Notes: generated from the sequence alone by a model not told the origin. DNA of 64,000 nucleotides from Kuschelorhynchus macadamiae (GCA_030620095.1 JAUTXW010002359.1:3639501-3703500), one strand, 5' to 3'. Counted from the first letter of the stretch, positions 21,326-33,490 are shown. Program-made: numbers and translations.

Positions 21326-22545
21326 AAAACATGACGCTATGTTTGTTTCCAGGGCCAAGGTGCCAATCTGCTACCGTGGTATCTGCCCCGGCAAGGCTCA
21401 TCAGGCAGTTTCCTTGGGGGGTATGGAGATATGGTATGATTACAATACTTTTCTCTTACGACGAAAGCAACAAAGAGATATTAAAAAAATACAAAAAAAC
21501 TAAAAATAACGACAGAAAAAAATTCAGTATTGCAGGTGTGGAATTTTTATTTTATGGAATGTTGAAGATTTTTCAACGGTAACAAAATTCGTTTTTCAGA
21601 CGCAAAAATCAATAACTAATTAAATAAAGAGATATCATTAAAATGACACAGTGGGTTTTTGTTTCCTACAATCTAAGAATCCTCCCTTTAAGCCATCATC
21701 AGCATATTTCAAATCAAATTTGAACGGTCTTAAGGAGAGGAAAAGAGGATCAAACTAATTTTGTTCAAGTATCCATTTGTTTTTGAAAAAAAATCTCTTG
21801 GACAACAAAATCTGATATTACATGTTTTCTAAGTTATATGAAATCTAAAATGTAAACTTTTGGGACATCTAGTATGTTCAATTTTCACAATGAGCAGGAT
21901 GATCTTAATGATATGGTTAACACATTTCATTAAGTAAAAAATAGGTAAATAATAATAAATAATAGAAATAAAATATTAACGTGTTGATTTTTTTTTATTG
22001 AAATTTCAGTCATATCTAGACTAGTAATTCATTTTTTTTGGATAACTGCGGAATGTCACGACTTTTAAAGTTTCCTTGCAGTTATTTTTATTTTATAAAA
22101 CGATAATACATACAATTTCAGATAAGCTGTTTCAATCTCGTCATTACCTTTCATGAAAGAAACTTGGTACAGAAGAAAACATAATGGATCCTTTCTCAAA
22201 TCTCAGGTATCGGTTTTATTCCCTATTAAGGGAGTAATCTTAAACTGAAGCTTTATACCTCACGAAATCTGCAAGAAAGAAACTTTCTTATTGAAGGATT
22301 TATCCTGAAATCCCCTTCATCTCTTTTAATTGGCGTTGGGTGAAATCGAATTAAATTGGAAACAAAATTAAAAAAAGCTATCAGTATTGCTCTTAACCTT
22401 AACAAACGTTATTTCGCAGTACAAGTGATTCTGCCGCTATCACTGTTGTATTGTCTCTTTTTTGTATATTTATGTGGGTTTCTGAACTAAAGTATGCCTT
22501 TTTTACTATATTTGACATCGTTTAATTACGTTTCATGGCTTAAAA
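21326..22545. other. No recognisable gene
   Basis: AT-rich. On the minus strand near 21695, GCTGATGATGGCTTAAAG looks like the start of another PLE-type CTGATGA motif, but I see no closing GAAA. No coding region recognised. Confidence 0.4.
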
Positions 22546-22581
22546 CTTTTGAAAAAGGCAAGGGTATCCTTCCGAAACGTC
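22546..22581 (+). ncRNA. Hammerhead-like PLE end motif (decayed)
   Basis: TTGAAAAAGG followed by CCTT, then CCGAAACGTC, repeats the layout stem-GAAACGTC found at 2579-2613 and 9211-9245. The CTGA box is degenerate. It sits 35 bp before a (TA)n tract, as other PLE-2-like ends do. Confidence 0.4.
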
Positions 22582-22610
22582 AAAATATTTTTTTATATAA
22601 ATATATATTG

Positions 22611-22615
<5 letters not shown>

Positions 22616-22700
<85 letters not shown>
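22616..22700. repeat. (TA)n microsatellite
   Basis: About 85 bp of TA repeats with one TG interruption near 22693. Confidence 0.95.
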
Positions 22701-22701
<1 letters not shown>

Positions 22702-22814
22702 AAGAAGTAAGGGTAGTCGTAGCTGACTAGTTAAGAAAAAATACTGGTAGTGGGGTTGCAGATTATAAAGTTTGGCCTAGAGTGAAATGAAAAAAACCCT
22801 TTTTTTGTATAGTC

Positions 22815-22850
22815 AAGCTTTCGAGTGTATTGTTTTACTCTTCCTCAGGA
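22815..22850 (-). ncRNA. Hammerhead-like PLE end motif
   Basis: On the minus strand, CCTGAGGAAGAGT, a loop, ACTC, and GAAAGCTTG follow each other (CTGAGGA, stem AGAGT/ACTC, GAAA). This is a familiar arrangement at 3' ends of Neptune-like PLEs. The flanks hold no coding sequence I can identify. Confidence 0.5.
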
Positions 22851-23074
22851 CAAACTATAAAGAATATTAACGTATGTATTAATGATGCTAAAAGTATGTT
22901 ATTCGGTATAGAAAAACTCACTAGAGTTGAATTTATATGAAAGCAGGTGAAACACTATACAACATAGAGGATAACCTCGCCTATTGTTAACTAAATATCT
23001 ATAAAATTACGTATTTAGTTGGCAACGTGAACGTCACTGTACTAAAATTGAATTGGAAAATAGGCATACACTAG

Positions 23075-23944
<870 letters not shown>

Positions 23945-24680
23945 TTAAGATCGGTTTCCACGTGTAATGTAGACCGTAACTCGTATCTCTAATGAAGTTT
24001 TTTTCAGTAGTTTCAGTAATTTTTTTGTACATTCCTGGAACCGATGCTAGAACCCCAGTTTCTTTTACATTTATAAGGTGGCCAGTTGTATGTTGGTGTT
24101 CAGCTAGAGTAGATGAACAATTTGTTTCTGTACATCATTCATGTACCTTAAGTCTAGTGGATATTCAGCGTCCTTTCCCTATCATATACACTTCTCCACA
24201 GGAGCAAGGAATTTTATATACTCCTTCTATTTGATAAGGTATAACATCCTATGGAGATCGCAAGCATTGTTCAATAATCTTATGTGTATTGAAGATTATA
24301 CGTTTATTGGACTCAAAGTAATAATTCTATTTTGTCTGTGGTGCCATGTATGTAGGGCAGAACAGCACTACCTAATGTGGCTCCGTAACAGTCTCCTTTT
24401 GCAGAGTTTAATTACTAAATCTTTTAATTGAACGCGTAATATCTTGAGTGCAGTAGCTATTCCCTCTCAGAGCTTCGGTCAGTTTAGCAGTTTGAAAAAT
24501 AAGAGAACCTATTGAAATTTTTAAGCATACAAACACTTTAACAGAGATACGGGTTAGGGTCGACATCATACATTACATGTGGAAACCATCTTAACACAAG
24601 GTCACAGTGAGGCGCCTGAATCTACCCGAAACGTAGGATAGTAATTCCATTTTGACAATGTCTAATCTTAAGAATCATTC
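23945..24680. mobile_element. PLE-1 copy B: inverted 3' ends, head to head
   Basis: 23945-24480 matches the minus strand of PLE-1 from about 2480 back to 1916 (CACGTGTAATGTAGACCGTA, ACCGATGCTAGAACC, TAAGTCTAGTGGATATTCAG). 24506-24680 then matches the plus strand of about 2397-2660 (CTATTGAAATTTTTAAGCAT, AGATACGGGTTAGGGTCGAC, GAAACGTA, TCTAATCTTAAGAATCAT). Two 3' halves therefore face away from each other around a centre near 24490. The coding sequence is broken throughout. The arrangement repeats that at 1-2697, where an inverted 3' end also sits at the 5' side. Confidence 0.85.
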
Positions 24681-26497
24681 TTGAACGACTGTTGGTTATT
24701 CGCGGGTTTTGATTGGCCCATCCATCTGCATCTTTTATATAGGGATTGTTTTTAACTCTCTGCAGTATTATCCAGTTTGTTAAATATCGATTTATTATAT
24801 CATGAAATATGGTATACTATTGTTTTCTTTAAACTCCTGTGTTATATCTTCTAGAATTCTGGACTTCTTTATCTTAGCTTGATTCTGCTGGCGTTTTCAA
24901 AAATTCCTTATTCCTTTTCCACATTTTAATCTGCCATAAGGTTCTAATCTTTTAAGGTGACAAAATCATACATTAAAAGAAATATACAAAAATATGTCAA
25001 TTTTTAAAGATGTAATTGAAATTTCATAACTGCACTGAGAGAAAGAGGGAGGGTTTAGCTTTAAAAATAAAATTGAGAAAAACTTCGTTATAAGACAAAT
25101 GTGGAGAAGAGAGAATGAGACACTTTGTCATATGCATTGGTGTTATGACGTAGTTTTTCTTCATTTTTTCGTTTGTTCTTGCATATAAAGATATCAAACC
25201 CGGTACATTTTGAATAAGAAATCAAAAAAGATATCCATCTACTGAAAGTCAAATTTACATCTCAAAAAAATGGAACTTATAATTACGTCTTCAAAACTTG
25301 CACTTTTTTTCTAATTATCCAATATTACAAAAAACTTGGTAACTTTTCACAGATATTTTTTTTAGATAAATATATAGCAAAACAAAGAAAGTCATAGCAT
25401 ATTAAAATGTGGAGAAATTAAAATTAGTGTGATGAACACTAACTGAAAATGGTAGACAATGTATGGTTGTGAAAATAAATTTGTCTGTCTGGAATTTCAA
25501 TTGTCTTTACTACTGATTTATATACATTGCGCCTAAGGTGTATCTTTAGCAGTTACTAAGCATAAAGTAAAAGCTAATCTTTATACTTCGTGCCATTATA
25601 GTAGTTTTTTGCATTTGTCCCCGTCCACCAATCCCAAAGCTTGAGAGCGTCAGTGCTATAGAGTAGCAGTAGACTTCAAATATTGGGTATATCAAAGAGT
25701 AGTTTGTTGAAAATATTGTTAATATTTCCAATAAATGCTGTTTATTTGAAATTTATTCTTTCCCAGTTTGGTTCTTCCTAAATAAATTTGCCTTCCGACC
25801 TTTATAATTTGTGGTATTTAGGTGAAATATACTCGGTAACAACCGATTTTAATGTCTGTGCTCTGCAAATCTTAGATATTGTCTCTTCAGTATATTCTGA
25901 TAAACTATAAGTTCAAATTAGATTTAATAAAGTGACAAAATCAGGCATGAGACATCACATATAATTTGCAGCTGATATTCATTTTATCTGTCGAGGGGAT
26001 AAAGTAAATTTAGGAATTATGCACGAAATATTACAACTGCAAGAATGGACTTTATACCCGAAGTTTAAATTTCTGTTATCGTTGTTTATTAATTTCCGTC
26101 TAGAATTGGGAGTATATGATGCAAACGCTCAGTGTGCTCGATACTTCGGTGAGTTCTACGTTATCTATGTTTTAAAGTTTTAATTACTGGTCATGATTCC
26201 TTGTTTGCATAAGCAAAAACAGCAAATTTCGGCACCAGTAAAACAAGACCAAGCAAAGCAGACATTTTTTCTAGTCAGCCTTTTGAAACAAACTCACTTA
26301 AGTAGATTTCATTGTCTGTTACTTATCTTTATAGCAAATATCTCTTGCATAAAAAAAATGATCGAACTACGTACAAGGTTTTTGATTATATTTACGTTCC
26401 ACCTAGATCCTTTATTATTTCAGATAAAAAAATATTTTATACAATAGTTTTAGGGTTTGTTCCGAACCGCCAGGGTCACTCTGCATATTATTTTAGG
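24681..26497. other. No recognisable gene
   Basis: AT-rich sequence with short frames on both strands (for example 25546-25731 minus, 26193-26447 plus). I recognise no domain, repeat or RNA in it. Confidence 0.4.
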
Positions 26498-26753
26498 TAT
26501 TTAAAAAGATCTTGTTTTCCTGATTGTAAATATACCCGCGTTTGTATCTCTATCTTGAAGAATGGCCAAGTAAATCGATATAAACCATGCCATAAGAACC
26601 AATGTGTTGCAGAGATAATATCCTCTTTTTATGTAAAATTAATTCTCTCTCCAACATATGGCTAGGTTTTTGTCGATTTACTTGGACATTTTTCAAGATA
26701 AAGATACAAACCCGGGCATATTTATATTCGGGAAAACAAGATCGTTTTAAATA
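26498..26753. repeat. Inverted repeat, possible MITE
   Basis: Left arm 26498-26592 and right arm 26657-26753 are inverted copies with about 85-90% identity. Shared blocks are GATCTTGTTTTCC, CGTTTGTATCT, TATCTTGAA and CCAAGTAAATCGA. The loop is about 64 bp. There is no coding capacity and I could not identify a target duplication. Confidence 0.75.
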
Positions 26754-27075
26754 TCCGTCGGCTGTCTTTTTGCTTTCTGTTAAAGAGATTCTCCCATTTC
26801 TCTGTTTCATCATGCCTACATAAACTATGGCTGCTTTTTAAGCAATAAATAAAATTTTTAAAATGTAGTTTGGTATTCGTAAACTTTTTTTTGTCTTTGT
26901 TATATGTAAAAAAGTTTTTAAGTACATTGATTTCAGAACTATGTATCTTTCTGCCTATTCATCGAAGAGTAAGTATATCGTTTAATTCAACCTTTTTCTT
27001 TTCGCGTTTTTGGCCTTATCCACCATCATTAAAGCCAATGGGTTTTATTACTCGATGTATTTATTTGTATGTAGC
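26754..27075. other. No recognisable gene
   Basis: AT-rich; a plus-strand frame (26870-27124) is hydrophobic but without a recognised family and overlaps the motif that follows. Confidence 0.35.
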
Positions 27076-27097
27076 ATTGATGATGACTAGTCGAAAG
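27076..27097 (+). ncRNA. Hammerhead-like PLE end motif
   Basis: ATTGATGATGACTAGTCGAA shows TTGATGA, a 4-bp self-complementary GACT/AGTC, and GAAAGC. It resembles PLE 3'-terminal motifs of the CTGATGA-stem-GAAA type. The stem is very short, so it may be a decayed copy. Confidence 0.4.
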
Positions 27098-27299
27098 CGC
27101 TGTTATAATTTTGGATTTGAATAATATACAGATTATACAGACAAAGGTTTTTGTTTCGTTGGTATGATGAGGACTGGTAAAATTTAAATGGGAATCTAAT
27201 ACGGGGAACAAATGGGAGCCTAACAAAATGTTTTCAGACAAATGAAAAAAACATGCTTATTTTTTTTATTTACAAATAAAAATTACCAAGGAATTAAAA

Positions 27300-27711
27300 G
27301 AGACGAAAGAGTTCTACTTCACTATTTATTTATGTATTTATTTATTACAAACTCTACAGATTTACAATCCAATTATAGAATAGGAGAAATATACTTAATT
27401 TGGAATTATTTCTGAAATAAATCCCATATTGTTTTTCTTAATCTACGCAACCTATACTTATTGGAGAATATATGTAATAATTGGTACAGGCACTATCTAC
27501 ATAGAAGGTTAGAGGATTTGTGGTTATTTAACTAGGTACATTAAATCTAATTAGGGCTAATATATCAGAATCGTTAGTCAAGTTATTTAAAACTTTATAC
27601 AAAAATATAATATACGCGATATTCCTTCGATTATCTAAGATCTCAAGATTATATTTCTTCGTCACGTCCATTTTTGGTATATATAGGTGGTATAAATGGC
27701 ATATGCCAGTT

Positions 27712-27742
<31 letters not shown>

Positions 27743-28317
27743 AAATCTATTTTGTATTTTCTCAACGGAAAACTTATGATTCACATAATACGGGTTCCAT
27801 ATAATTGAGCAATGTTCCAAGACATTTCTCACATATGAAACTTATAAAGAGTTAGTACACGAAATATTTTTAAAATACCTACACTTCCTAACTATAAAAC
27901 TATACATTTTAGTTACTTTGTCTGGTTTGTTTGATGATATGCGTCCTAAAAGTCAATTGAGAATCGAAGGTTACTAACATAATTACAATTATAATTTACT
28001 TTTTTCCTACTTAAACCTAGTAAATTACATTAATTAATATTAAAGGGTAAACTATTTCTAATTGACCAATCACACAGTTTATTTAGGTTTTCCTGAAGAG
28101 TCTCACAAGCATCCATACTCTATACTTTCAAATACAATTTTAGGTCATTAGCAAACATTAATATTTCAAAATAATATAACTAAACTGTTAATGTACAAAA
28201 GAAACTGCAGCTGTCCCACCTTGGAGCCCTGCGGTATACCAGAAGTAGCCACACATTATTCACAATAATGATCCCTAACAACCACTCTGTCTCCTTTTTT
28301 CCAAGTACGATCGAGCT
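27300..28317 (-). pseudogene. Jockey-like RT relic, 3' part (split by copy 2)
   Basis: On the minus strand near 28280-28200 the translation reads TSGIPQGSKVGQLQFLLYIN, the conserved SGVPQGSHLGPLLFLLYIND block, followed by decayed matches to the FADDLKLY region, then VFESIEYGCL and DSSGKPK in the position of the block after it. Stops are frequent. The upstream part of the same RT lies at 31306-31730, on the far side of the transposon 28320-31303. A short TA run interrupts it at 27718-27742. The 3' limit is not clear. Confidence 0.72.
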
Positions 28318-28670
28318 TTAAGTGCATGACACGAAATAAAACCGGGCGGTCCTTAAAATAAAGGTTCATAGTCTTAAGCAAGCGGAAAAGTAAAATTTGT
28401 GTACGCAAATAAATTTTATGTTATTTTATTTGTTGTAATAATTTGCCGTTTCACCTATAAAGTGCACCAGCTAAGCGGTACGGAAAATTAATCGAGGATT
28501 TAGTAAATTTCGTACTGGTCCACGTGTAATTGGGATGTGCCTAGAGTCTCCATGCACTTTCCGCTAGAAGGTTCTAGCTATTTCCATTGGCGCCTATACA
28601 TTTCGAGCACTTGTTTTCATTTCTATATAAATGCGTTACGTTGAATTTGAATTATTATTTCGAAGTAACG

Positions 28671-29948
28671 ATGGCGAGCGAAAGAGGAAAAACAATTCGA
28701 AGCGGTGCACATGAAGTTATTGCGAGCGTTATAGAGGCCTGTACTAGAGAAGCTGAAAATAATAGTTTGACTATTCCAATTCAAAATCGAACAGAACGCG
28801 CTGCATTTTACACTCATATTTCGGAAAGTAGTGTAAGAAAAATTCAAAGAGAACATAATAATTGCTCATGTGCTACTTCACCTTTAAAATCTCCTGGTAA
28901 AAAAGGACCCCGATTATCATACATAGATAAAATTGACGATGGTGATTTTCAAGTAATTCGACGAACAATAGAGGATTTTTATATGAACTTGAAGAAGGTT
29001 CCGACCTGCAAACCCTTACTTTTTCGTACGGTTATAAAACCTTAAATCGGCTTTTACGATCAAATGGTTTTGTTTGGCGCAAGTGTCAAAATAAACGAAA
29101 ATTGCTCATTGAGAGACTGGCGGGTGAAATATCTATCAACTGTAAACAGATATAGGCAAGAATGACGGAATATTGTGTATCTAGACGAAACGTGGGTAAT
29201 GATACGATAGTGAATAAATGCTGGCAAAGTGAAAGTGTTACAGGTGTTGTTCAGGGAATCCGCTCTAGTACTCGCTTTATTATAATTCATGCTGGTTCAG
29301 AAGCCGGATTTGTTCCAGGTGCTGCTTTGGTTTTTCGCTCGGGACTAACAACTGGAGGCTATCATGGACAGATGACTAGAGATAATTTTGAAAAGTGGTT
29401 GCTCGAGAAGCTTCTACCTAACATTCCTCCCAAATCAGTCGTAGCTCATATGATATCGAGGCTTAAATCGAACAATCTTGTATGTAATCCAACATGGAGA
29501 AAATATCAATTATATGAAGTAATATCAGCCAACAAGCCTAGAGAAAAAAAGTATTAAATTGACGGTCTTTTACGGGCATACACCTTTAAGGCTGCCTCCA
29601 CACATGTGCGACCTCAACCCTATTGAACTTGCATGGGCAGGAGTAAAAAAATATATTCGAGAGCGCAACACCGGTGAACTCTCAATTAAAGATTTAAATA
29701 AAATAACATTAGAAGCGATTGACTCAATATCGGCTGAAAATTGGAAATCGTATGTTAAACGTGTTCGTTCTATTGAAAATAAATACTGGGAAGTAGATGG
29801 CAAGATTGAAAAGGTTATTGATGATTTAGTTATCACACTGGGATCTTCAAGTAGTGACGACGAAACCTTATCATTTTCAGAGGAAGACAACTATTTAGAA
29901 GGAATCGAACCATCAGAATCACAGCCATCAACCTCAAAAATGGCTTAG
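28671..29948 (+). pseudogene. DDE transposase of copy 2, lacking the second catalytic Asp
   Basis: The ATG at 28671 (MASERGKTIRSG) starts an N-terminal helix-turn-helix region (ISESSVRKIQREHNN, then SPGKKGPRLS). A frameshift near 29025 leads to YGYKTLNRLLRSNGFVWRKC. The first catalytic block, YLDETWV, has its Asp codon at 29184-29186 in another frame, followed by NKCWQSESVTGVVQGIRSST, GSEAGFVPGAALVFRSG, DNFEKWLLEKLLPNIPPKS. After KSVV the protein jumps to AHMISRLKSNN: the VMDNASY block with the second Asp is deleted. The third block, CDLNPIELAWAGVKKYIRER, has Glu at 29625-29627. The acidic, Ser-rich C-terminus ends SQPSTSKMA. It cannot be catalytically active. Confidence 0.87.
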
Positions 29949-30130
29949 TTTTTTTTCATATGTTTTGTAAAATTGTTTATAAAGTAGCTGTCAATAAACT
30001 GCTTCAAAATAATTAATTTTCTGTTCAATACGGGGTGTCAAAAAATATCTAATATTGCAATTAATATTTGAAAAGCTACAGAACTCATATTTTTCCAAAA
30101 TTAACACTTCAATGTAGTTATAGTAGGGGA

Positions 30131-30879
30131 GCCAGCACTGATTCCAGTGAACAGGATTAATCAAAATTTTAACTTATGCAGTTCGACTTTGGGCTATTCG
30201 GGTATGCCAAAAGTGACCGTTTGTCTCCGTCTGTCATGTTACTTTGTACAGGGGGTGACATTGTGAAGTACTATACAGGGCGTTTCCTAATTGCGTGCTA
30301 ATGTTAAAGGGGGGTGATTCTTGGACCTTTTTAAGAAAAAAGTTTAATATGAACCTAAAAGTCTTAACTTTGGAGATACAGGGTTTTAAAAAACATTTTT
30401 TTTTTAAATCCTAATTCTGATGCTATTATAGATAAATAACTGTGTGAAATTTGATACACGTCTTTTATGCATAAAAGGTCATTTTTTATTAACAATCAAT
30501 TTTTGAAATTTCTACCAGTGGCGTGCATATGTAATTAACTTGGGTAAATCCGTATGCTCCTTAATGCATAGAAGATGTATCAAATTTCACGCAGTTATCT
30601 ACAATAGCATCAGAACTGGGATGAAAAAAAAATGTTTTCTTTTTAAACTTTACCATTCTGTATCTCAAAAGTTAAGGCTTTTAGGACATAAAAACATCCC
30701 CTTTAACATCAGCATGCAATTAGGAAACGCCCTGTAGAGTACTTCACAACGACGGCCCCTGTTTAAAGTAATATGACAAACCCAGACAGACGGCCACTTT
30801 TGGCATACCCGAGTAGCCCAAAGTCGAAATGTATAAATTAAAATTTTGATAAATCTCGTTCATTGGATGTGATGCTGGC
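30131..30879. repeat. Long inverted repeat inside transposon copy 2
   Basis: Arms of about 320-350 bp (30131-30480 and 30560-30879) around an 80-bp loop. Matching blocks include GCCAGCACTGATTCCAGTGA with its mirror, GACTTTGGGCTATTCGGGTA with CCCGAGTAGCCCAAAGTCG, and ACAGGGCGTTTCCTAATTGC with its mirror near 30720. Copy 1 has the same structure at 17375-18080. RNA from either strand would fold into a long duplex. Confidence 0.87.
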
Positions 30880-30927
30880 TACCCTTGTAAAATCTGGACT
30901 TGTAAATCGTGTATCACTATACTGGGT

Positions 30928-30979
30928 GGTCCAATAATAGTGGACGAAGGCAGTAGCCTTCGTCCACTATTATTGGACC
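30928..30979. repeat. Perfect 24-bp hairpin
   Basis: The left arm 30928-30951 begins GGTCCAATAATAGTGG and the right arm 30956-30979 ends CCACTATTATTGGACC. All 24 pairs match around the loop AGTA. Copy 1 has only one arm of it (GTCCACTATTATTGGACC near 17310). Confidence 0.92.
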
Positions 30980-31305
30980 GTTAATGACAGGACTCAAGAA
31001 AAAATATATTTATAGGTAAGTCTATCAAGAAAAATCAAAATTAAATCATTTTAAAATTCGAAAGTTCGCCGTTTTTTCAACACAAAAAAGCTATAGAAGT
31101 GCGGTACGCGAAAGAAAACAGACAAATATAGATAAAGGTTCATTAAGCATAGTTACATTTTTTAATTATCTGAAGTGTGTATAGTCAAAAAGAAGTGCCA
31201 TATTATTTAAAGAACGACGGGACACCACTGATTTAAAGAGATTTCTTGGCCGACCTTCCTAAACCGATTGACTCCGCCCGGTTTTCTTTCGTGTCCCGCA
31301 CTTTA

Positions 31306-31730
31306 TCCATGGTGTGATGTGATACTCTGTCAATAGCCTTAGCAAAGTCAGTGTAAATGACATCTACTTGGCATTTATTGTCAAGCTATGTATTGGGTAA
31401 AGTTGCATAAGTTGATTATAGTTGATTTCTTATTTAAGAATGTTGTCTAGCTGTTATTTTATTGTAAACAAATGAATATAAGAATTTATATGTAATGGAT
31501 TCAAATATATTTGCTGGGCATGATAGTAAAGTAATTGGTCTATAGTTTTGTATATCAATTATAACACCTCTCTTAAACATGGGGCATATCTTGGGGAAAA
31601 AATGGTTGTTTTTAGTGATAAAATGAACAAGTAGGGCTTCACTAAGAAAACCTATCATACCCTTAAAAATAAATGAAAGTATGTGATCAATAACATTATT
31701 GATTTTAGGGTCTCTAACAACATTACACAC
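31306..31730 (-). pseudogene. Jockey-like RT relic, 5' part
   Basis: The minus strand encodes IGFLSEALLVHFITKNNHFF, then FKRGVIIDIQNYRPITLLSC and PANIFESITYKFLYSFVYNK, the RT fingers block (NYRPI.LL....K..E). A frame further on reads VDVIYTDFAKAIDRVSHHTM, equivalent to VDVIYTDFSKAFDRVNH with the first catalytic Asp. It continues at 28317 beyond the inserted transposon. Stops and frame changes make it a relic. Confidence 0.8.
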
Positions 31731-32344
31731 ATTCTCATCTTCATCCTATCCTTAATAAAAGGAAGAATTCAAAACGAGGGACGTTGGGGGTAAAGACAAT
31801 TTAAAGACTTTCAATAACATGGTAACAAATGAAAGTTAGTCTAAAAAAATATCCATTAATATTAAAAGTTGTGAAATAATAATGAGCCTTCTAATTTAGT
31901 AAATAAAAGAAAATATACCTTTATATACATCACCACGTCAGTTGTTCACTTATGACTAAACTTGCATTATCCATTTTATCTGGAAATGTAAATATTTCAA
32001 GCGAAAAATAAACAATGTAGAGTACAGAAAGACAAACGCGGCCATTGTTTACGAACTCTGATTAAACAAAACTCTAGACATAAAAGTTAAATATGCACTA
32101 TCGTTGATTATATAGGACTTCATAATATAATCTACATTCTAACGATCGTGGGACTGAGATGGGACCGTTACTTAAAACTTCAAACTTTCGTGATGTGCAT
32201 GGATATAGATTGTTCGTGCATATATGTTTTACGTCAGTTTTACATATGCTGGCAACTTCAGCTGAATTTTAATAAGCCACTGGATGAACACGTTAGATTT
32301 CCATTGGAATATCGAACGTTGGAAAAATTATACGTCCTTAAAAT
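31731..32344. other. No recognisable gene
   Basis: AT-rich. A plus-strand frame at 32148-32393 (81 residues) is not recognised and runs into the tandem duplication. Confidence 0.4.
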
Positions 32345-32794
32345 AAAATTTTCTTATTTAATATTAGTTTTTATCGAAAATTTGTTTACTTGAAAGTGGT
32401 ATTATATAAATGCTGTTACACCTTTATTATTAGTAATATTGGCTTATGGTCAAAATACGGCTAAAGTGCTCTGAATTTTAGTTAAGGAGAGTAGATCGTT
32501 AGAACCACAGTACCTGGGCCCTGTTGGGTGTTATTACTAGAAATACCATTAATAATATTGCCTAATATTAAAATTTTCTTATTTAATATTAGTTTTTATC
32601 GAAAATTTGTTTACTTGAAAGTGGTATTATATAAATGCTGTTACACCTTTATTATTAGTAATATTGGCTTATGGTCAAAATACGGCTAAAGCGCTCTGAA
32701 TTTTAGTTAAGGAGAGTAGATCGTTAGAATCACAGTACCTGGGCCCTGTTGGGTGTTATTACTAGAAATACCATTAATAATATTGCCTAATATT
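32345..32794. repeat. Recent 225-bp tandem duplication
   Basis: Unit 1 (32345-32569) and unit 2 (32570-32794) differ at only two positions that I can see (AAAGTGCTC versus AAAGCGCTC, and TTAGAACCAC versus TTAGAATCAC). Both contain CAGTACCTGGGCCCTGTTGG. No coding capacity. Confidence 0.95.
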
Positions 32795-33490
32795 AACCGA
32801 TGTGGCACATTTACAGCGGTAAAAGAGGAAGTTCACTGTAATGCTCTCCGGTACTTCGTTAATCGTTGGTAAACATCGATCACTGTCGGTCATCGGACAA
32901 TCCATTACTTGGGGCATCCAAGGGTTGAATTTCGAGCGCCGCCCTTTCGACTAACGTGGAAAAGAGCCCACAAATGTACCGAGGTAGGTTTTATAGGGTG
33001 GAGTACGGCTAATCAAAGCCGTTAGTTCGTAAGACGGAGACAGTTTCTCTCGAGGTAATCGAAGAAAAAAAAAGAGAAATGAAACTACAGTGTAGAAAGC
33101 AGGGAAGCTATCCTGTTTATCACTTGTTAATATATTACAATAAATTTTATACCAATAAATTACCGAACGAAAATCCTAATATGTAAGGCACCGACACTTA
33201 TGTACGGGTGTATGTATGAGAGAAAAAGTGTGTGATATGTGTAATAAACAGGAAAGGAAATTCGGTCGCCATCCCGACCCTCGGACAGGAAGGTCTGTCC
33301 TGCAAACCACGACCCTAGCTCTGGCCTAGGAAAAGACTAGTCCATCTGCTTGTTCTTAGGAGTGGTGGACCTACTTTGGTGGTGCTGCTAGTGAGTTTGA
33401 ACATCATCTCGTCTGATGGCTGACAGAACTAGCAAACTGCTAGTTCCGGCGCGTGGTTCTATTTCCCCTGGAAATTGAACGCGATTGTTC
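32795..33490. other. GC-richer non-coding island of unknown nature
   Basis: This stretch is visibly richer in G and C than its surroundings and has no long open frame. It contains short hairpins: GGACAG/CTGTCC at about 33283-33300 and GAACTAGCA/TGCTAGTTC at 33426-33446. An AATAAA occurs near 33243. It could be a solo LTR or part of one, or a host non-coding exon or structured RNA. I recognise neither rRNA nor tRNA features. Confidence 0.35.

Larger units (their letters stand above)
28320..31303 (+). mobile_element. Tc1/mariner-superfamily transposon, copy 2 (both ends present)
   Basis: The left end reads AAGTGCATGACACGAAA (from 28320) and the right end, on the other strand, AAGTGCGGGACACGAAA (to 31303), both continuing into AAAACCGGGCGG. 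The outer dinucleotides are TT (28318-28319) and TA (31304-31305), consistent with a TA target with one later change. It is inserted in a non-LTR RT that reads across the site on the minus strand. It is 2,984 bp, with a transposase in the first half and a long foldback in the second. Copy 1 is at 16960-19352. Confidence 0.87.

Noticed and set aside
29570..29890. Minus-strand 106-residue frame
   Set aside because: Antisense shadow of the copy 2 transposase C-terminus.
33243..33248. AATAAA as a host polyadenylation signal
   Set aside because: The hexamer is very common in AT-rich sequence and no upstream open frame supports a gene end.
32795..33490. rRNA or tRNA gene in the GC-richer island
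   Set aside because: No conserved rRNA segment, no cloverleaf or A/B box pair that I could identify.
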